DNA of 36,116 nt from positions 1-36,116 of the forward strand of contig CAYOKH010000015.1 in the NCBI GenBank assembly GCA_964404505.1. Direction: 5' to 3'. Position numbers and translations under genes: made by a program. Positions 1-8,726 of this stretch are shown one piece after another (the stretch's first letter is position 1; every line of letters starts with the position of its first letter). Under the pieces are notes generated by a model. It saw only the letters and a program-made list of their open reading frames with translations. It did no database searches and was not told the DNA's origin. This stretch comes from DAOMNN01 sp964404505 (lineage in GTDB: Bacteria; Pseudomonadota; Gammaproteobacteria; Burkholderiales; Rhodocyclaceae).

Positions 1-225
1 TCAGGCCCTCAACGCGGCCTGATCTCCGCTTCAGGGGCGCCCCCTCCGCGGGGGTGGCCCCGCCCCACACCGGTTTCGCGCCGACCGACACGGGAACGAC
101 ACCGGACGTCGCGTCAAAGCGGATCCGGGGGAGCACGGCAACGGCCACGAACGCCGCAAGGATCCGACGCGAAAACGCGAGCAAATCCGGCCACACGGAC
201 CCTGCCGCTCCCCCGGCGGTGCCGA
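1..225. other. Window edge, no supported gene
   Basis: This stretch lies downstream of the sorB-like gene. The minus strand stays open in the sorB frame from its stop codon to the window edge. It could begin a third gene from a GTG codon near 184, giving a short hydrophobic N-terminus, but I see no ribosome site and do not recognise the sequence. A C5/G5 inverted repeat with a 5-nt loop at 40-54 could be a weak terminator; it has no T-run. Confidence 0.3.
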
Positions 226-582
226 TCAGCGCGGCGAATCCGGACCGAAATGCTCCGCAAGGTAATCGAGCACCTTCGCGCGCACCTCCGCAGGCAACTC
301 CCACATGCCCTTCTCTTCGACCATCCAGGTCAATACTTCATCCCACGTCCGACGTGTCAGGCGTTGCTGGCGAATGATCATCGTCGAATGACAGATTACG
401 CAGTTGGAGTAGGTCTCCACGCGACCGTCCCCTTCCGGCAGGCCGCCGAAATCCTCCGCATGGGCATCCCCACTCGGGACTGCCATACAGAGTAACGCGC
501 CCAGCAGGCCGTGCCCAATGCGAGCTGAAAATCGCCGCCCAGCCTTCGCCTGATCTCTCGCCCAATTGCGCGGGGCCATCAT
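226..582 (-). CDS. sorB: Monohaem cytochrome c, SorB-like subunit of sulfite dehydrogenase
   Basis: A small periplasmic cytochrome c of 118 aa that probably accepts electrons from the neighbouring molybdenum sulfite dehydrogenase. After a basic N-terminus there is a hydrophobic segment and a signal-peptidase-like site ending in AHA (about residues 22-42). One haem-attachment motif, CVICH, follows, and a Met in MVEEKGMW could be the distal ligand. The start is chosen because ATG overlaps the sorA stop codon in an ATGA tetranucleotide, which indicates translational coupling. A longer in-frame start at 639 would lie inside sorA and is less likely. The SorB assignment rests mostly on the neighbour: the haem motif is certain, the exact partner is inferred. 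Confidence 0.8.
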   Translation of the reverse strand: MMAPRNWARDQAKAGRRFSARIGHGLLGALLCMAVPSGDAHAEDFGGLPEGDGRVETYSNCVICHSTMIIRQQRLTRRTWDEVLTWMVEEKGMWELPAEVRAKVLDYLAEHFGPDSPR

Positions 583-1892
583 GCAGCGGTCACTGCAATG
601 CGATGCTGCGCATTGTTGCCGTATCCGCGCGGATTCCACCCCGGCACCACGGCGGGTTGCATCAAGCCTGCCTCGTCGGTCGCGCGCGCCCAGATCTCGT
701 AATAGCCGCTGCTGGGCAGGGTTACCTGCGCGCTCCAGCGCTGCCAGGCATAGCGGTTTGCCGGGACGCTCAATCGCGCATCCATCCAGCTTGCGCCGAA
801 GTCGATCGAAACGTGCAGGGAGCGCACCGCACGATCTCCGGCCCAGGCGTGCCCGCGAACTTCGATGGGCCGTGCGACGGCGACTCTCGTATTGGTTGCG
901 GGAGCCGTGATCACCGACTTGACCGGCATGGACTCCATCACGACCATATCCTCGGCCGCCACCTCCGCACCCGGTGCGACGGGATTGCGCGGGAGGCGAT
1001 ACGACATGCCGGTCATGCCGGGGCCGTCATGCTCCCGGTCGCGCACCCATATGCGGGTGAGCCACTTCTGCGAACACGAACCGGGCCAGCCGGGTGCGAG
1101 GATGCGCACCGGCCCGCCGTGAATCAATGGCAGCGGTTCGCCGTTCATGCCCCACACGACGAGCGTATGCGGATCCATCGCCTTGGCGATCGGCACGCCG
1201 CGACTGATCGAGGGGCGTCCGGCCTCACCGGAGAGGTGTGGATCGGCGCCGTAGTGCCCCGTGTACACCGCGCCAGCCTTGACCCCGGCAGCAGACAGCA
1301 CGTCGGCCATACGGCATCCCGTCCATTCTCCGTTTCCGACTGCCCCGATGACCCACTGGTTGCCGCGTGGCGAGGGGTTGAAGCCGGCCCGGCCGTTGCC
1401 GCCGCATTCGAGCTGCAACTGCAGCGTCACCTGCTCGAACTCGGCCTTGAGGCGGGCGAGTGTCAATTCGAGGGGCTTGTCGACCTCGCCGTCGACGGTG
1501 ATCGTCCATGCATCCGCGTCGGCAACCTCGTCGGGTACGCCGCCGTTGTTGCGCACGAAGAAGTTCGCAATCGGCGTGACATCGGGGTCCAGCAGATGCG
1601 GCGGGGTCTCCAGGTTGATCGGTCTGTCGTTGCGCACTAACAAACCCTGCTTGCCATACAGCGTAAAGTCGGCATGGGTATCGGCCAGTGCCGCGGGGAT
1701 CAACCCGGACGGCATGCTGCGCGCGAACGGAAGAGCCGCCCCGACCGCTGCAGCCATCGTGGCGAGCCCCGCCCCCTTCAGAAAACCACGCCGGTCCGCC
1801 TCGGGAATACGCCCAAACACCAACCAGTCGGCCCGCTCCGGATCCTCGTCGTACAGTTCGCGCAGACCGCGCTCGACGCGTTTCTCAGTCAT
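579..1892 (-). CDS. sorA: Molybdenum sulfite dehydrogenase catalytic subunit (SorA/sulfite oxidase family)
   Basis: A 437-aa member of the sulfite oxidase family, expected to oxidise sulfite to sulfate in the periplasm using molybdopterin cofactor. A twin-arginine signal (DRRGFLKG, about residues 33-40) is followed by a hydrophobic stretch ending in ALA at about 70. The Mo-ligand cysteine is in LECGGNGR (Cys163) within the oxidoreductase molybdopterin-binding domain. The C-terminal third looks like the Mo-co dimerisation domain. The start at 1892 is preceded by a strong GGAGGAG ribosome site; the open frame continues upstream to 1985 without one. It overlaps the cytochrome gene by 4 nt, so the two form an operon. 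SoxC is related, but no sox genes are present here. Confidence 0.85.
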   Translation of the reverse strand: MTEKRVERGLRELYDEDPERADWLVFGRIPEADRRGFLKGAGLATMAAAVGAALPFARSMPSGLIPAALADTHADFTLYGKQGLLVRNDRPINLETPPHLLDPDVTPIANFFVRNNGGVPDEVADADAWTITVDGEVDKPLELTLARLKAEFEQVTLQLQLECGGNGRAGFNPSPRGNQWVIGAVGNGEWTGCRMADVLSAAGVKAGAVYTGHYGADPHLSGEAGRPSISRGVPIAKAMDPHTLVVWGMNGEPLPLIHGGPVRILAPGWPGSCSQKWLTRIWVRDREHDGPGMTGMSYRLPRNPVAPGAEVAAEDMVVMESMPVKSVITAPATNTRVAVARPIEVRGHAWAGDRAVRSLHVSIDFGASWMDARLSVPANRYAWQRWSAQVTLPSSGYYEIWARATDEAGLMQPAVVPGWNPRGYGNNAQHRIAVTAA

Positions 1893-2276
1893 GTTGTCTC
1901 CTCCGTCGGGATGTCGCTGCCATGGCTGCCTATCGTTCGCCCGCTCGCATGGTCTCGCCACTGGATGAGGATCCGACGCATTCACCGTATGTCAGCACGT
2001 GCCGGTTGCGCCCCCATGGCGACGCGCAATACGGCACCGACCGAATGCACCGGACCCAGCGCATGGGGAAATCTAAAAATAGCTGATCACCACCGTGATT
2101 TCCAGTAAAACCATGGACTTGGCGCGATCGCACTACGTCGCATGTGGCCGGCGAATCGCTATCGCGGGTTTGAACGGAGGCGCCGGGCAACGATGTTCGA
2201 GGGCGGCGTCCCCTGTCCTTTGCGGACACGCTTCCGGCAGCTATTGTTGAACAATCGGTGGCGGGCGGATGGATCC
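1893..2276. other. Divergent intergenic region with nested dyads
   Basis: This 384-bp gap separates sorA (minus) from the cytochrome b561 gene (plus) and must hold both promoters. I see no convincing sigma-70 pair. Nested inverted repeats are present: GAAATC (2068-2073) pairs with GATTTC (2097-2102) and encloses ATCAC-CACC-GTGAT (2086-2099). They could be an operator. Open frames across this stretch lack ribosome sites and recognisable protein features. Confidence 0.4.
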
Positions 2277-2837
2277 ATGCTGCGAAACAGTGCTGAAGGC
2301 TTCGGCTGGGTGAGTATCGCGCTGCACTGGGTGACGGCGCTCGCGGTACTCGGCTTGTTCCCACTCGGTCTCTACATGACCACGCTGACATACTATGATC
2401 CACTGTACAACCGCCTGCCGTTCATCCATCGCAGCGTCGGCGTGCTGCTATTGGGGGTCGTTGTCGCACGGTTGCTGTGGCGACTCGTGAGTCCGCCGCC
2501 GCCGCCCGTGCCCACGCATGCCGCGTGGGAGCACCGCCTTGCAAGCTGGACGCACCGGCTCATGTACGTGACGCTGATCGCGGTCATGATCAGCGGTTAT
2601 CTGATGTCGACCGCCGACGGACGGTCAGTCTCGGTGTTCGGCTGGTTCGAGATCCCGGCAACCATTACCTCCATTCCCGGTCAAGAAGACGTGGCCGGCG
2701 ACGCCCACCTGATCCTCGCGATCACGCTGGTGGTACTCGCTGCGGTCCACGCGGCCGGTGCGCTCAAGCATCATTTCGTCGATCGCGACAATACGCTATG
2801 GCGCATCCTGCGGCCGGAAAGAGTCGATTCCCCTTGA
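2277..2837 (+). CDS. Cytochrome b561 family membrane protein
   Basis: A 186-aa protein with four predicted transmembrane helices, of the CybB type of diheme di-helical cytochrome b561. Histidines suited to haem b ligation occur in the first helix (ALHWVT), in the second (FIHRSVG), in the third (WTHRLMY) and in the last (VHAAGALKHH). It probably passes electrons between the quinone pool and periplasmic acceptors. The start at 2277 gives the family-typical N-terminus, with the first helix after about ten residues; the open frame extends upstream to 2142, but that part has no membrane or family character. The YceI gene follows after 18 nt, a common bacterial pairing. Confidence 0.85.
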   Translation: MLRNSAEGFGWVSIALHWVTALAVLGLFPLGLYMTTLTYYDPLYNRLPFIHRSVGVLLLGVVVARLLWRLVSPPPPPVPTHAAWEHRLASWTHRLMYVTLIAVMISGYLMSTADGRSVSVFGWFEIPATITSIPGQEDVAGDAHLILAITLVVLAAVHAAGALKHHFVDRDNTLWRILRPERVDSP

Positions 2838-2855
2838 ACGAGCATCGAGGCAAAA

Positions 2856-3434
2856 ATGAAGAAGATCACCTCACGCACAGTTCTATTCGCAGCGGTCCTC
2901 GGCATGTGGGCCGTGCTGGCGCAAGCGGCCGAGGAATATCGCATCGACCCCGCGCATTCCTTCATCGAGTTTCGCGTCAGTCATCTCGGGATCGCTTTCG
3001 TGAAGGGACGCTTCAACACCTTCGAAGGCGCGTTCACCTTCGACGAGCAGAATCCCGCCAATTCGAGAGTCACGATGAGCATCGACACTCCGAGCGTGGA
3101 CTCGAACCATGCCGAGCGCGACCGTCACCTGCGCAGCGACGACTTTCTCGATGTCAGGCGATTTCCGAGCGCCACTTTCGTCGGCACCGGGCTGGAAGAC
3201 AAGGGCGACATGCGTGCACTCGTCACTGGCGAACTGACTCTGCGCGGTGTGACCCGCCCCGTCGCGATCGAGATCGAACACATCGGCCACGGTCCCGATC
3301 CGTGGGGCGGCTACCGTCGCGGATTCGAAGGACGCACGCGGTTTCCGCTCAAGGACTTCGGCATCGACTACGACCTCGGCCCGGCCGCACGTGACGTGGA
3401 ACTGATCCTGTCGGTCGAGGGTGTCCGAAAGTAG
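2856..3434 (+). CDS. YceI family periplasmic lipocalin-like protein
   Basis: A 192-aa secreted protein with a Sec signal peptide ending in AQA (about residues 1-24). The rest is a complete YceI domain, with typical segments such as YRIDPAHSFIEFRVSHLG, HLRSDDFLDV and GELTLRGVTRPV. YceI proteins form a beta-barrel that binds isoprenoid or quinone-like ligands. A GAGG ribosome site precedes the start. Its position directly after a cytochrome b561 gene fits a shared role in quinone or redox chemistry, though the precise function is unknown. Confidence 0.88.
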   Translation: MKKITSRTVLFAAVLGMWAVLAQAAEEYRIDPAHSFIEFRVSHLGIAFVKGRFNTFEGAFTFDEQNPANSRVTMSIDTPSVDSNHAERDRHLRSDDFLDVRRFPSATFVGTGLEDKGDMRALVTGELTLRGVTRPVAIEIEHIGHGPDPWGGYRRGFEGRTRFPLKDFGIDYDLGPAARDVELILSVEGVRK

Positions 3435-3448
3435 CTTGAGCGCAGCCG

Positions 3449-4759
3449 TCAACCGCCAGGACGAGCCGTTTTCGATCCGGACCGGCGACCGACAAGCACG
3501 ACAATGGTCGTCACAAGCGCCGCCGCCAGCAGGAGTCCCGCCGCGACCAGGGGACTCGTCATCATGTCCGGCATGAACAGCAGCACGATGCCGAGCCCGA
3601 GCATCATCGTGCCTGCCAGGAGCTTGAGGGCCCTCCCCTCGTGTTCCTGCAGCTTGCGGTTGCCAAGGGTGAACGCGAAAAAAGTGACGACGATCGCCAG
3701 CGGCAGCACGTAGATGAGATTGTAGAAGACCAGGTACCCATAGTATCCGAAGGTGCCGACCTCGCTGATGGTCAGGATGCGTGTATAAACCATCGGAAAA
3801 CCCATGGTGCACAGGATCTCGTACAGGTTCACGGTAATGGCCAGTGCGATGGTTCCGCCGAGCAGAACCGGGAAACTGGTCGTGGTGGTAAGGCCACGCA
3901 TGCGCTGGAAGAGTCCGGGCTTTGCCGCATCCGGAATACCGAGGGTGGGGCCGGTCCGAAACCAGAAGAAATCCTTGATGTTGATCAGCGCGAGGGTCAC
4001 GGCGACGCCGCCGGCGATGCGCGTAATCAGCGGGATCTCGCCGAAGAGCAGGAACACGTTCAGCCATGCCGCCATGAACGCGAAATAGATGATCCCCGAG
4101 ATGGCGACGAAAACTCCTCCGATGAAGAGGATGCGTCGACGGCTTCTGGTATGCACCACAATGCTGAGCAGAAACAGGAGCACGAAGAAGGCACACGGAT
4201 TGAACGCATCGAGGCCGCCGATGACGACCGTCAACAGTGGCAGCGACCACTCTTCCACAACCAGCGTGCCGACGATCGGCAACCGTATGCCCGCGCCGGG
4301 CATGTCCGGTGCGCCGTCCTGCGCAAGAATCCCGGGCCCCGGAGTGATCACGGTCAGTCCTTCCTCGAGCATGCGTTCGTGGCACCGGTCCAGCCTGCGC
4401 CGGATCTCGGCGCCAATGCCTGCCTCATTGTCATAACCCGTCAGGAAGGTGTCGCAGAAGATGAAACCCGGAACCGAGCGCGCCTCCTCGCCGAAGCGGG
4501 CCGCCAGGGATCGGTAGATCAGCCCCGCCTCATGATGCGTGGAGACATCAAGTGCATACAATTGCAGCCACGGACGCGCCTGCGCAAGATCGACAATGAA
4601 GGGAATGGCATCACGGCAATGGGGGCAGTGCTGCGACCAGACGAAGAAGAATTCGATCCGTGGCACCTCGCTCACCGGTACCGCGGGCGCAGACTCTTCG
4701 GCTGCGGCACAGGGCAGCAGCAACATCAGCAGCACTGCGAGAAAAGTGCTGCGCAGCAT
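3449..4759 (-). CDS. Thioredoxin-like domain fused to a CcdA/DsbD-type membrane domain
   Basis: A 436-aa protein, probably a transmembrane thiol-redox relay. It starts with a signal peptide or anchor (about 1-20) and a periplasmic thioredoxin-like domain with the active-site motif CPHC (Cys45, Cys48). The C-terminal half has about seven or eight membrane helices. Cys189 (AFNPCAFF) and Cys317 (EILCTMGFP) sit where DsbD/CcdA keep their membrane cysteine pair. The Met at 4759 is preferred because it opens directly into the signal sequence; the frame also contains a Met at 4795. The domain order is the reverse of DsbD's C-terminal thioredoxin domain. CPHC is the DsbA-type motif rather than CGHC or CVAC. 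It runs convergently to the YceI gene and lies downstream of the dehydratase gene. Confidence 0.75.
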   Translation of the reverse strand: MLRSTFLAVLLMLLLPCAAAEESAPAVPVSEVPRIEFFFVWSQHCPHCRDAIPFIVDLAQARPWLQLYALDVSTHHEAGLIYRSLAARFGEEARSVPGFIFCDTFLTGYDNEAGIGAEIRRRLDRCHERMLEEGLTVITPGPGILAQDGAPDMPGAGIRLPIVGTLVVEEWSLPLLTVVIGGLDAFNPCAFFVLLFLLSIVVHTRSRRRILFIGGVFVAISGIIYFAFMAAWLNVFLLFGEIPLITRIAGGVAVTLALINIKDFFWFRTGPTLGIPDAAKPGLFQRMRGLTTTTSFPVLLGGTIALAITVNLYEILCTMGFPMVYTRILTISEVGTFGYYGYLVFYNLIYVLPLAIVVTFFAFTLGNRKLQEHEGRALKLLAGTMMLGLGIVLLFMPDMMTSPLVAAGLLLAAALVTTIVVLVGRRSGSKTARPGG

Positions 4760-4883
4760 CAATCCGGAGATTCCGGGGACGACGTCCTGGTGCATCGGGG
4801 GTGGCTCACCGGCGACAGAGAATGCTTTCCAATTTCAAGCATACTTCATATCGGCCATGCCCGAGGCCGTGATGCCGCCCGGC

Positions 4884-5195
4884 TCAACCGCCCCGGGACT
4901 TGATCTGTGCTGCGACCGCATCCATGAACCGGGCCAGGGCCACGTCCCTGGCGGTCAGACCGCCTGCGTCATGGGTTGCGAGTGTGACATCGATCCGGTT
5001 GTAGACGTTGAACCACTCGGGATGATGGTCCTGCTTCTCGGCCATCATCGCCACCCGGGTCATGAATCCGAAGGCCGCGTTGAAATCGCCGAACCGGTAG
5101 GTCCGCGTAATCGCTTCCCGCCCCTCCACGAGCGCCCAATCCGGAAGTTCGTCCAGCGCCGCCCGGCGCTCCGTTTCACTGAGTCGTTGATTCAT
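4884..5195 (-). CDS. phhB: Pterin-4a-carbinolamine dehydratase
   Basis: A 103-aa cytosolic enzyme that dehydrates 4a-hydroxytetrahydrobiopterin, recycling the cofactor of aromatic amino-acid hydroxylases. The family motif is complete: EKQDHHPEWFNVYNRIDV followed by TH gives the active-site His-His-Pro and the later His. Length is normal for the family. GAGGAGA lies about seven nt before the ATG. No phenylalanine hydroxylase gene lies nearby, so its pterin partner is unknown; some family members serve other pterins. It may be co-transcribed with the downstream thioredoxin-CcdA gene. Confidence 0.9.
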   Translation of the reverse strand: MNQRLSETERRAALDELPDWALVEGREAITRTYRFGDFNAAFGFMTRVAMMAEKQDHHPEWFNVYNRIDVTLATHDAGGLTARDVALARFMDAVAAQIKSRGG

Positions 5196-5366
5196 GCCGG
5201 TCTCCTCACGCCCATCGGGTGACTATGAGACCGGTCCGGTCCCGTCGGGTTCTCGCGCATCGGAACACCGGGTCATGACCACACCGACCGGGACGGGCGT
5301 CGTGATTGCGCACCGTCGCGCGCACGCGTATCCTGCAGCGCTTCGTTTCTCCGGATCGCCGCCGTG

Positions 5367-6572
5367 ATGCCCGAAATTCTCGATGTCATCGTGATCGGCG
5401 CCGGCGCGGCCGGCATGATGTGCGCAGCCCAGGCCGGGCAGCGCGGACGGCGCGTACTCCTCATCGATCATTCGGTCAGACTCGCGGAGAAGATTCGCAT
5501 CTCCGGCGGCGGTCGCTGCAATTTCACCAATCGGCGCGTCGGACCGGAGAATTTTCTCTGCAACAACCCCCACTTCGTCCGTTCGGCCCTGGCCCGATAC
5601 ACGCCCGCCGATTTCATCGAACTTGTCGAACGATATGGCATCGCGTACCACGAACGCGAGCACGGTCAGCTGTTCTGCAACGATTCGGCGCGCGATGTCA
5701 TCGACATGCTGCGCTCCGAGTGCGAAACCGGTGCCGTTCGGTGGGCGACGCCGGTCGCGGTCGATGCGATCCGGCACATCGCGGGGACGCGAGAGCGCTT
5801 CGTCGTGGACGCGCAACGCATGTCGTTCACCTGCGAAAGTCTTGTGATCGCTACCGGCGGGCTCTCGATTCCCCGCATCGGGGCAACACCGTTCGGTTAT
5901 CACGTGGCAAATCAGTTCGGAATTCCGGTCGTCGCGCCCCGGCCCGCGCTCGTGCCGCTGCGCCTTTCTCCGGAAACGCTCCGGTGTTTCCGGCCCCTGG
6001 CCGGTGTCTCCATCGACGTCGAGGTCAGTTGCGCCGGTGGCCGCTTTCGCGAAGCCATGCTGATCACCCATAGAGGGCTGTCCGGGCCGGCAATCCTGCA
6101 GATCTCGAGCTACTGGCAGGCACAGGCATGGCGTGAAGGGGACTGGCATCCGGTCAGCATCAACCTGCTTCCCGATGTCGACGCCACGTCCTGGTTGCAG
6201 GCGCACGCCGGAGTGCGCACCACCCTGCCAAACCTTCTTTCCGAACACCTGCCGCGCCGCTTCGCCCAGGCCTGGTGCGAACTGCACGGCTGGACGCAGC
6301 CGCTCAACCAGTTCGCCTGCACGAAACTGAAGACGATCTCCGAAGCACTTGCACACTGGAAGATCAGCCCGTCGGGCACACAGGGCTATGCAAAGGCGGA
6401 AGTGACCCTGGGTGGCGTGGACACCCACGCGATATCATCGCGCACCATGGAAGTCGGCGACTGCGAGGGCCTGTATTTCATCGGCGAAGTGATGGACGTC
6501 ACCGGGCACCTGGGCGGCCACAATTTTCAGTGGGCCTGGTCCTCCGGCCATGCTGCGGGTCAGGTTGTATGA
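5367..6572 (+). CDS. HI0933/YhiN (BaiN-like) flavoprotein
   Basis: A 401-aa FAD-binding protein of the HI0933/YhiN family. An N-terminal dinucleotide-binding fold (VIGAGAAGMMCA, about residues 8-19) is followed by the family motif EKIRISGGGRCNFTN (about 45-59). The C-terminal segment GLYFIGEVMDVTGHLGGHNFQWAWSSG is the second FAD-contacting signature. The family is widespread and its physiological reaction is mostly unknown; some members are named after bile-acid chemistry, which does not apply clearly here. A GTG at 5364 is an alternative start. The 3' end overlaps the convergent MFS gene by 13 nt. Confidence 0.87.
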   Translation: MPEILDVIVIGAGAAGMMCAAQAGQRGRRVLLIDHSVRLAEKIRISGGGRCNFTNRRVGPENFLCNNPHFVRSALARYTPADFIELVERYGIAYHEREHGQLFCNDSARDVIDMLRSECETGAVRWATPVAVDAIRHIAGTRERFVVDAQRMSFTCESLVIATGGLSIPRIGATPFGYHVANQFGIPVVAPRPALVPLRLSPETLRCFRPLAGVSIDVEVSCAGGRFREAMLITHRGLSGPAILQISSYWQAQAWREGDWHPVSINLLPDVDATSWLQAHAGVRTTLPNLLSEHLPRRFAQAWCELHGWTQPLNQFACTKLKTISEALAHWKISPSGTQGYAKAEVTLGGVDTHAISSRTMEVGDCEGLYFIGEVMDVTGHLGGHNFQWAWSSGHAAGQVV

Positions 6573-7789
6573 ACCGGCTTCTTGCGCCCGTGCAGCAGCA
6601 ATGGCACCAGGCTCGCCGCCTGCAGGGCGATCAATGCGGCATAAGCGGCCACCAGTGCCTTCGGAAGCGCCCATCCGGCCCCCTGCAACACATCGAGAAT
6701 GACACCCAGGCCCCATTGGACGCCGAAGGCACCAAGAAACGCCATCAGATTGACCGCCGTACTGACCCGACCGAAGGCCTCTCTCGGGAAGCTTGACGCG
6801 GTGGCAATGTATGCTTGGGCGTTCACCGAAGACAGCACACCCAGAGCGAACCACAACAGGATCGCGGGCCCGAGATCAGTGAGAATCAGAAGGTGAACGG
6901 CAAGCATTGCAGAGAAGCCGGCCTGCATCATTCGCAGAGGGGTTACGCCGCGTCGTGCGAGGCGAGTGCCGAGAACGCCGATCGACATCTGTCCCACAAG
7001 CATGCCGAAGTTGAGGATCATCAGATGGCCCGCCGCCTGGGACAGCGACATGCCGTTGTTGACCATCAGCCACGGCACGGCCCAGAGACTCTGCAGGGCC
7101 ATGAAACCACCGACGAAGAACATGGCAGACGCGGCCATGCGAAGGAACGCCGTTGACGAGAAGATGTGCGCGACCGACTTGATCGTGCGGCCGACGGAGT
7201 CGGTCGAGCGGTGTTCCGACTCTTCGGGCACCGCGATGAAGATGAATGCCGAGATGGTGGCGGCGATGACCGCGATGATCCAGAAAGTGCCACGCCAGCC
7301 GACGAACGGCAACAGTGCCTCCATGGGGGCGCTCGCGGTCAGTGCGCCGAGCGCGCCGGCAGCCATGATGTAACCGGTCATCGAGCTCTGGCGCTCGGGC
7401 GGATACCATAGTGCAAAGCCCTTCAGTCCCGCCATCAGACACGCCGACACGCCCAGCCCGATCAGTCCGCGCGCAAGACCCAGGTGCGCGAGGGTATCGC
7501 CAAGGGCAAACGTGGCTGCGCCCAGAGAGGCCAGCAGGAGCAGTCCCCCCTCGACGCGTCTGGGCCCGAACCGGTCGAGCGCGATCCCGAGCGGTATCTG
7601 GGCGAGCCCGAAGGTCAGGAAGTATGTACTCGTGAGCAGGCCCAGTTCAGACGCGGAAAGGGAAAGATCCCGCGTCAGGTCCGGCGAGATGACCGCATTG
7701 ACGGTGCGAAGGAGGTAGGACAGGTAGTAGCCGAGTGCGAACGGAAGAAAGATGGTCGTCCATGCGTTCGGCCGATATCGCTTCGTCAT
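6560..7789 (-). CDS. Major facilitator superfamily transporter
   Basis: A 409-aa protein with about 12 membrane helices. The loop between helices 2 and 3 carries the MFS signature (GIALDRFGPRRVEG), and the helical pattern repeats in two halves. The substrate cannot be read from the sequence; it lacks the obvious features of NarK nitrate/nitrite porters. The start at 7789 fits the usual short basic N-terminus; the open frame extends to 7942 but is not membrane-like there. Its upstream region contains the FNR/Dnr box at 7907-7920 shared with the divergent hemerythrin operon, so oxygen- or NO-responsive control is possible. Confidence 0.82.
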   Translation of the reverse strand: MTKRYRPNAWTTIFLPFALGYYLSYLLRTVNAVISPDLTRDLSLSASELGLLTSTYFLTFGLAQIPLGIALDRFGPRRVEGGLLLLASLGAATFALGDTLAHLGLARGLIGLGVSACLMAGLKGFALWYPPERQSSMTGYIMAAGALGALTASAPMEALLPFVGWRGTFWIIAVIAATISAFIFIAVPEESEHRSTDSVGRTIKSVAHIFSSTAFLRMAASAMFFVGGFMALQSLWAVPWLMVNNGMSLSQAAGHLMILNFGMLVGQMSIGVLGTRLARRGVTPLRMMQAGFSAMLAVHLLILTDLGPAILLWFALGVLSSVNAQAYIATASSFPREAFGRVSTAVNLMAFLGAFGVQWGLGVILDVLQGAGWALPKALVAAYAALIALQAASLVPLLLHGRKKPVHTT

Positions 7790-7906
7790 GTGCCGCGTCC
7801 GGCCATGGCCAGAGAAAGCGCGCTGCCGGCACACGTGAAGGTGCCGAACACGAGAGACCGGACGCCGGATGCAGGGTCGTGGAAAGCCTCTGAAACACTC
7901 AATTTC

Positions 7907-7920
7907 TTGACTACAGTCAA
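7907..7920. promoter_or_regulatory. FNR/Dnr-type box
   Basis: TTGAC-TACA-GTCAA is a perfect dyad that matches the Crp/Fnr-family half-site pattern TTGAY-N4-RTCAA. It lies between the divergent MFS gene (118 nt from its start) and the hemerythrin gene (142 nt). Class II geometry for either gene is not obvious, because no good -10 is visible at the expected spacing. The Dnr-like protein at 10171 or a chromosomal FNR is the likely ligand. Confidence 0.75.
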
Positions 7921-8061
7921 CAAAGAATAGCGAGCACGACACGCCGCTGCGCGATCGGCCGTCATCGAAGACTTGTGCATAAGGATTCCGACTGTTTGAT
8001 GGACATCAAGGCGCCGCCTCGCCGCGGTCGGAAAATGGCCGGACAAACTGGAGAGACAACG

Positions 8062-8514
8062 ATGGCAAGCATAACCGACTTGATGAGTCACGATCACCGC
8101 GAATGCGACGAGTTGTTCGCCCGCGCGGAGAATGCCGCTTCCAAGGGGGACTGGACCACTGCCAGAAGCGCATTAAAGGCCTTCGTCGACGCGGTCGAAG
8201 CCCACTTCTCCGTCGAGGAGAACGTGATCTTCCCGCGCTTCGAGGCCGCATCCGGAATGACCGGCGGTCCTACGCAGATGATGCGGCACGAGCACGTCGA
8301 GATACGAAGGGGTTTCGACAGCATGCTGGACGCACTCGAACGACAGGATCGCGACGATTTCGCCGGCGAGGGCGAAACCCTGCTCATCATGATGCAGCAG
8401 CACAACATGAAGGAGGAGAACATTCTCTATCCGATGTGCGACAGTCATCTCGCCCGCGAAATTGCCACCCTTGGCCCCGAGATCTCGAGGCAGCTCAAAG
8501 CATCCGGATCATGA
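8062..8514 (+). CDS. Hemerythrin HHE domain protein (copy 1)
   Basis: A 150-aa soluble four-helix hemerythrin-like protein. Candidate di-iron ligands are spread as expected: DLMSHDHRE near the start, AHFSVEENVIFPRFE, MMRHEHVEIR and QQHNMKEENILYP. Such proteins bind oxygen or NO or serve iron-sulfur repair. GGAGAGACAACG before the ATG at 8062 fixes this start; the frame runs upstream to 7975. The stop overlaps the next ATG (ATGA), so it is the first gene of a tightly coupled three-gene operon with a DUF2249 protein and a membrane protein. An FNR/Dnr box lies 142 nt upstream. Confidence 0.88.
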   Translation: MASITDLMSHDHRECDELFARAENAASKGDWTTARSALKAFVDAVEAHFSVEENVIFPRFEAASGMTGGPTQMMRHEHVEIRRGFDSMLDALERQDRDDFAGEGETLLIMMQQHNMKEENILYPMCDSHLAREIATLGPEISRQLKASGS

Positions 8515-8726
8515 GCAGAGTCGTCGACGCACGCGGACTCGAGCCGCCGCGACCGTTCGAACTGGTCATGGAGGCTCTGGCGGACCTGCCGTCCGGCGAG
8601 AGCCTCACACTGGTGCTCGACCGGATGCCGTGGCCCCTGTTCCGCGTGCTCGATCGCGAGCACTACAAGTACGACCAGCGGATTCGCGACGACGGCGCCG
8701 TCGAGATCGGAATCACCGCGCCATGA
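8511..8726 (+). CDS. DUF2249 domain small protein (copy 1)
   Basis: A 71-aa protein matching the DUF2249 pattern: a short helix after a proline-rich start, then SGESLTLVLDRMPWPLFRVLD and a final strand (AVEIGITAP). Function is unknown. The family often appears beside, or fused to, hemerythrin domains in denitrifiers. It overlaps its upstream and downstream neighbours by four nt each. Compared with copy 2 (16202-16462) the conserved NDHDP segment reads LDRMP here, so the two copies belong to different subtypes. Confidence 0.82.
   Translation: MSRVVDARGLEPPRPFELVMEALADLPSGESLTLVLDRMPWPLFRVLDREHYKYDQRIRDDGAVEIGITAP

Noticed and set aside
36..62. G/C hairpin at the window start as a strong terminator
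   Set aside because: The stem is only 5 bp of pure C/G with no T-run, and such strings are common at this GC content.
2883..4903. Long open frames opposite or out of frame with the YceI and thioredoxin-CcdA genes (500 and 420 aa)
   Set aside because: Composition is that of shadow frames (Arg/His-rich), while the competing frames contain intact signal peptides, membrane helices and family motifs.
6560..6572. Overlap of the flavoprotein and MFS genes as a sign of a wrong gene call
   Set aside because: Both C-termini are complete and the genes converge; a 13-nt tail overlap is ordinary.
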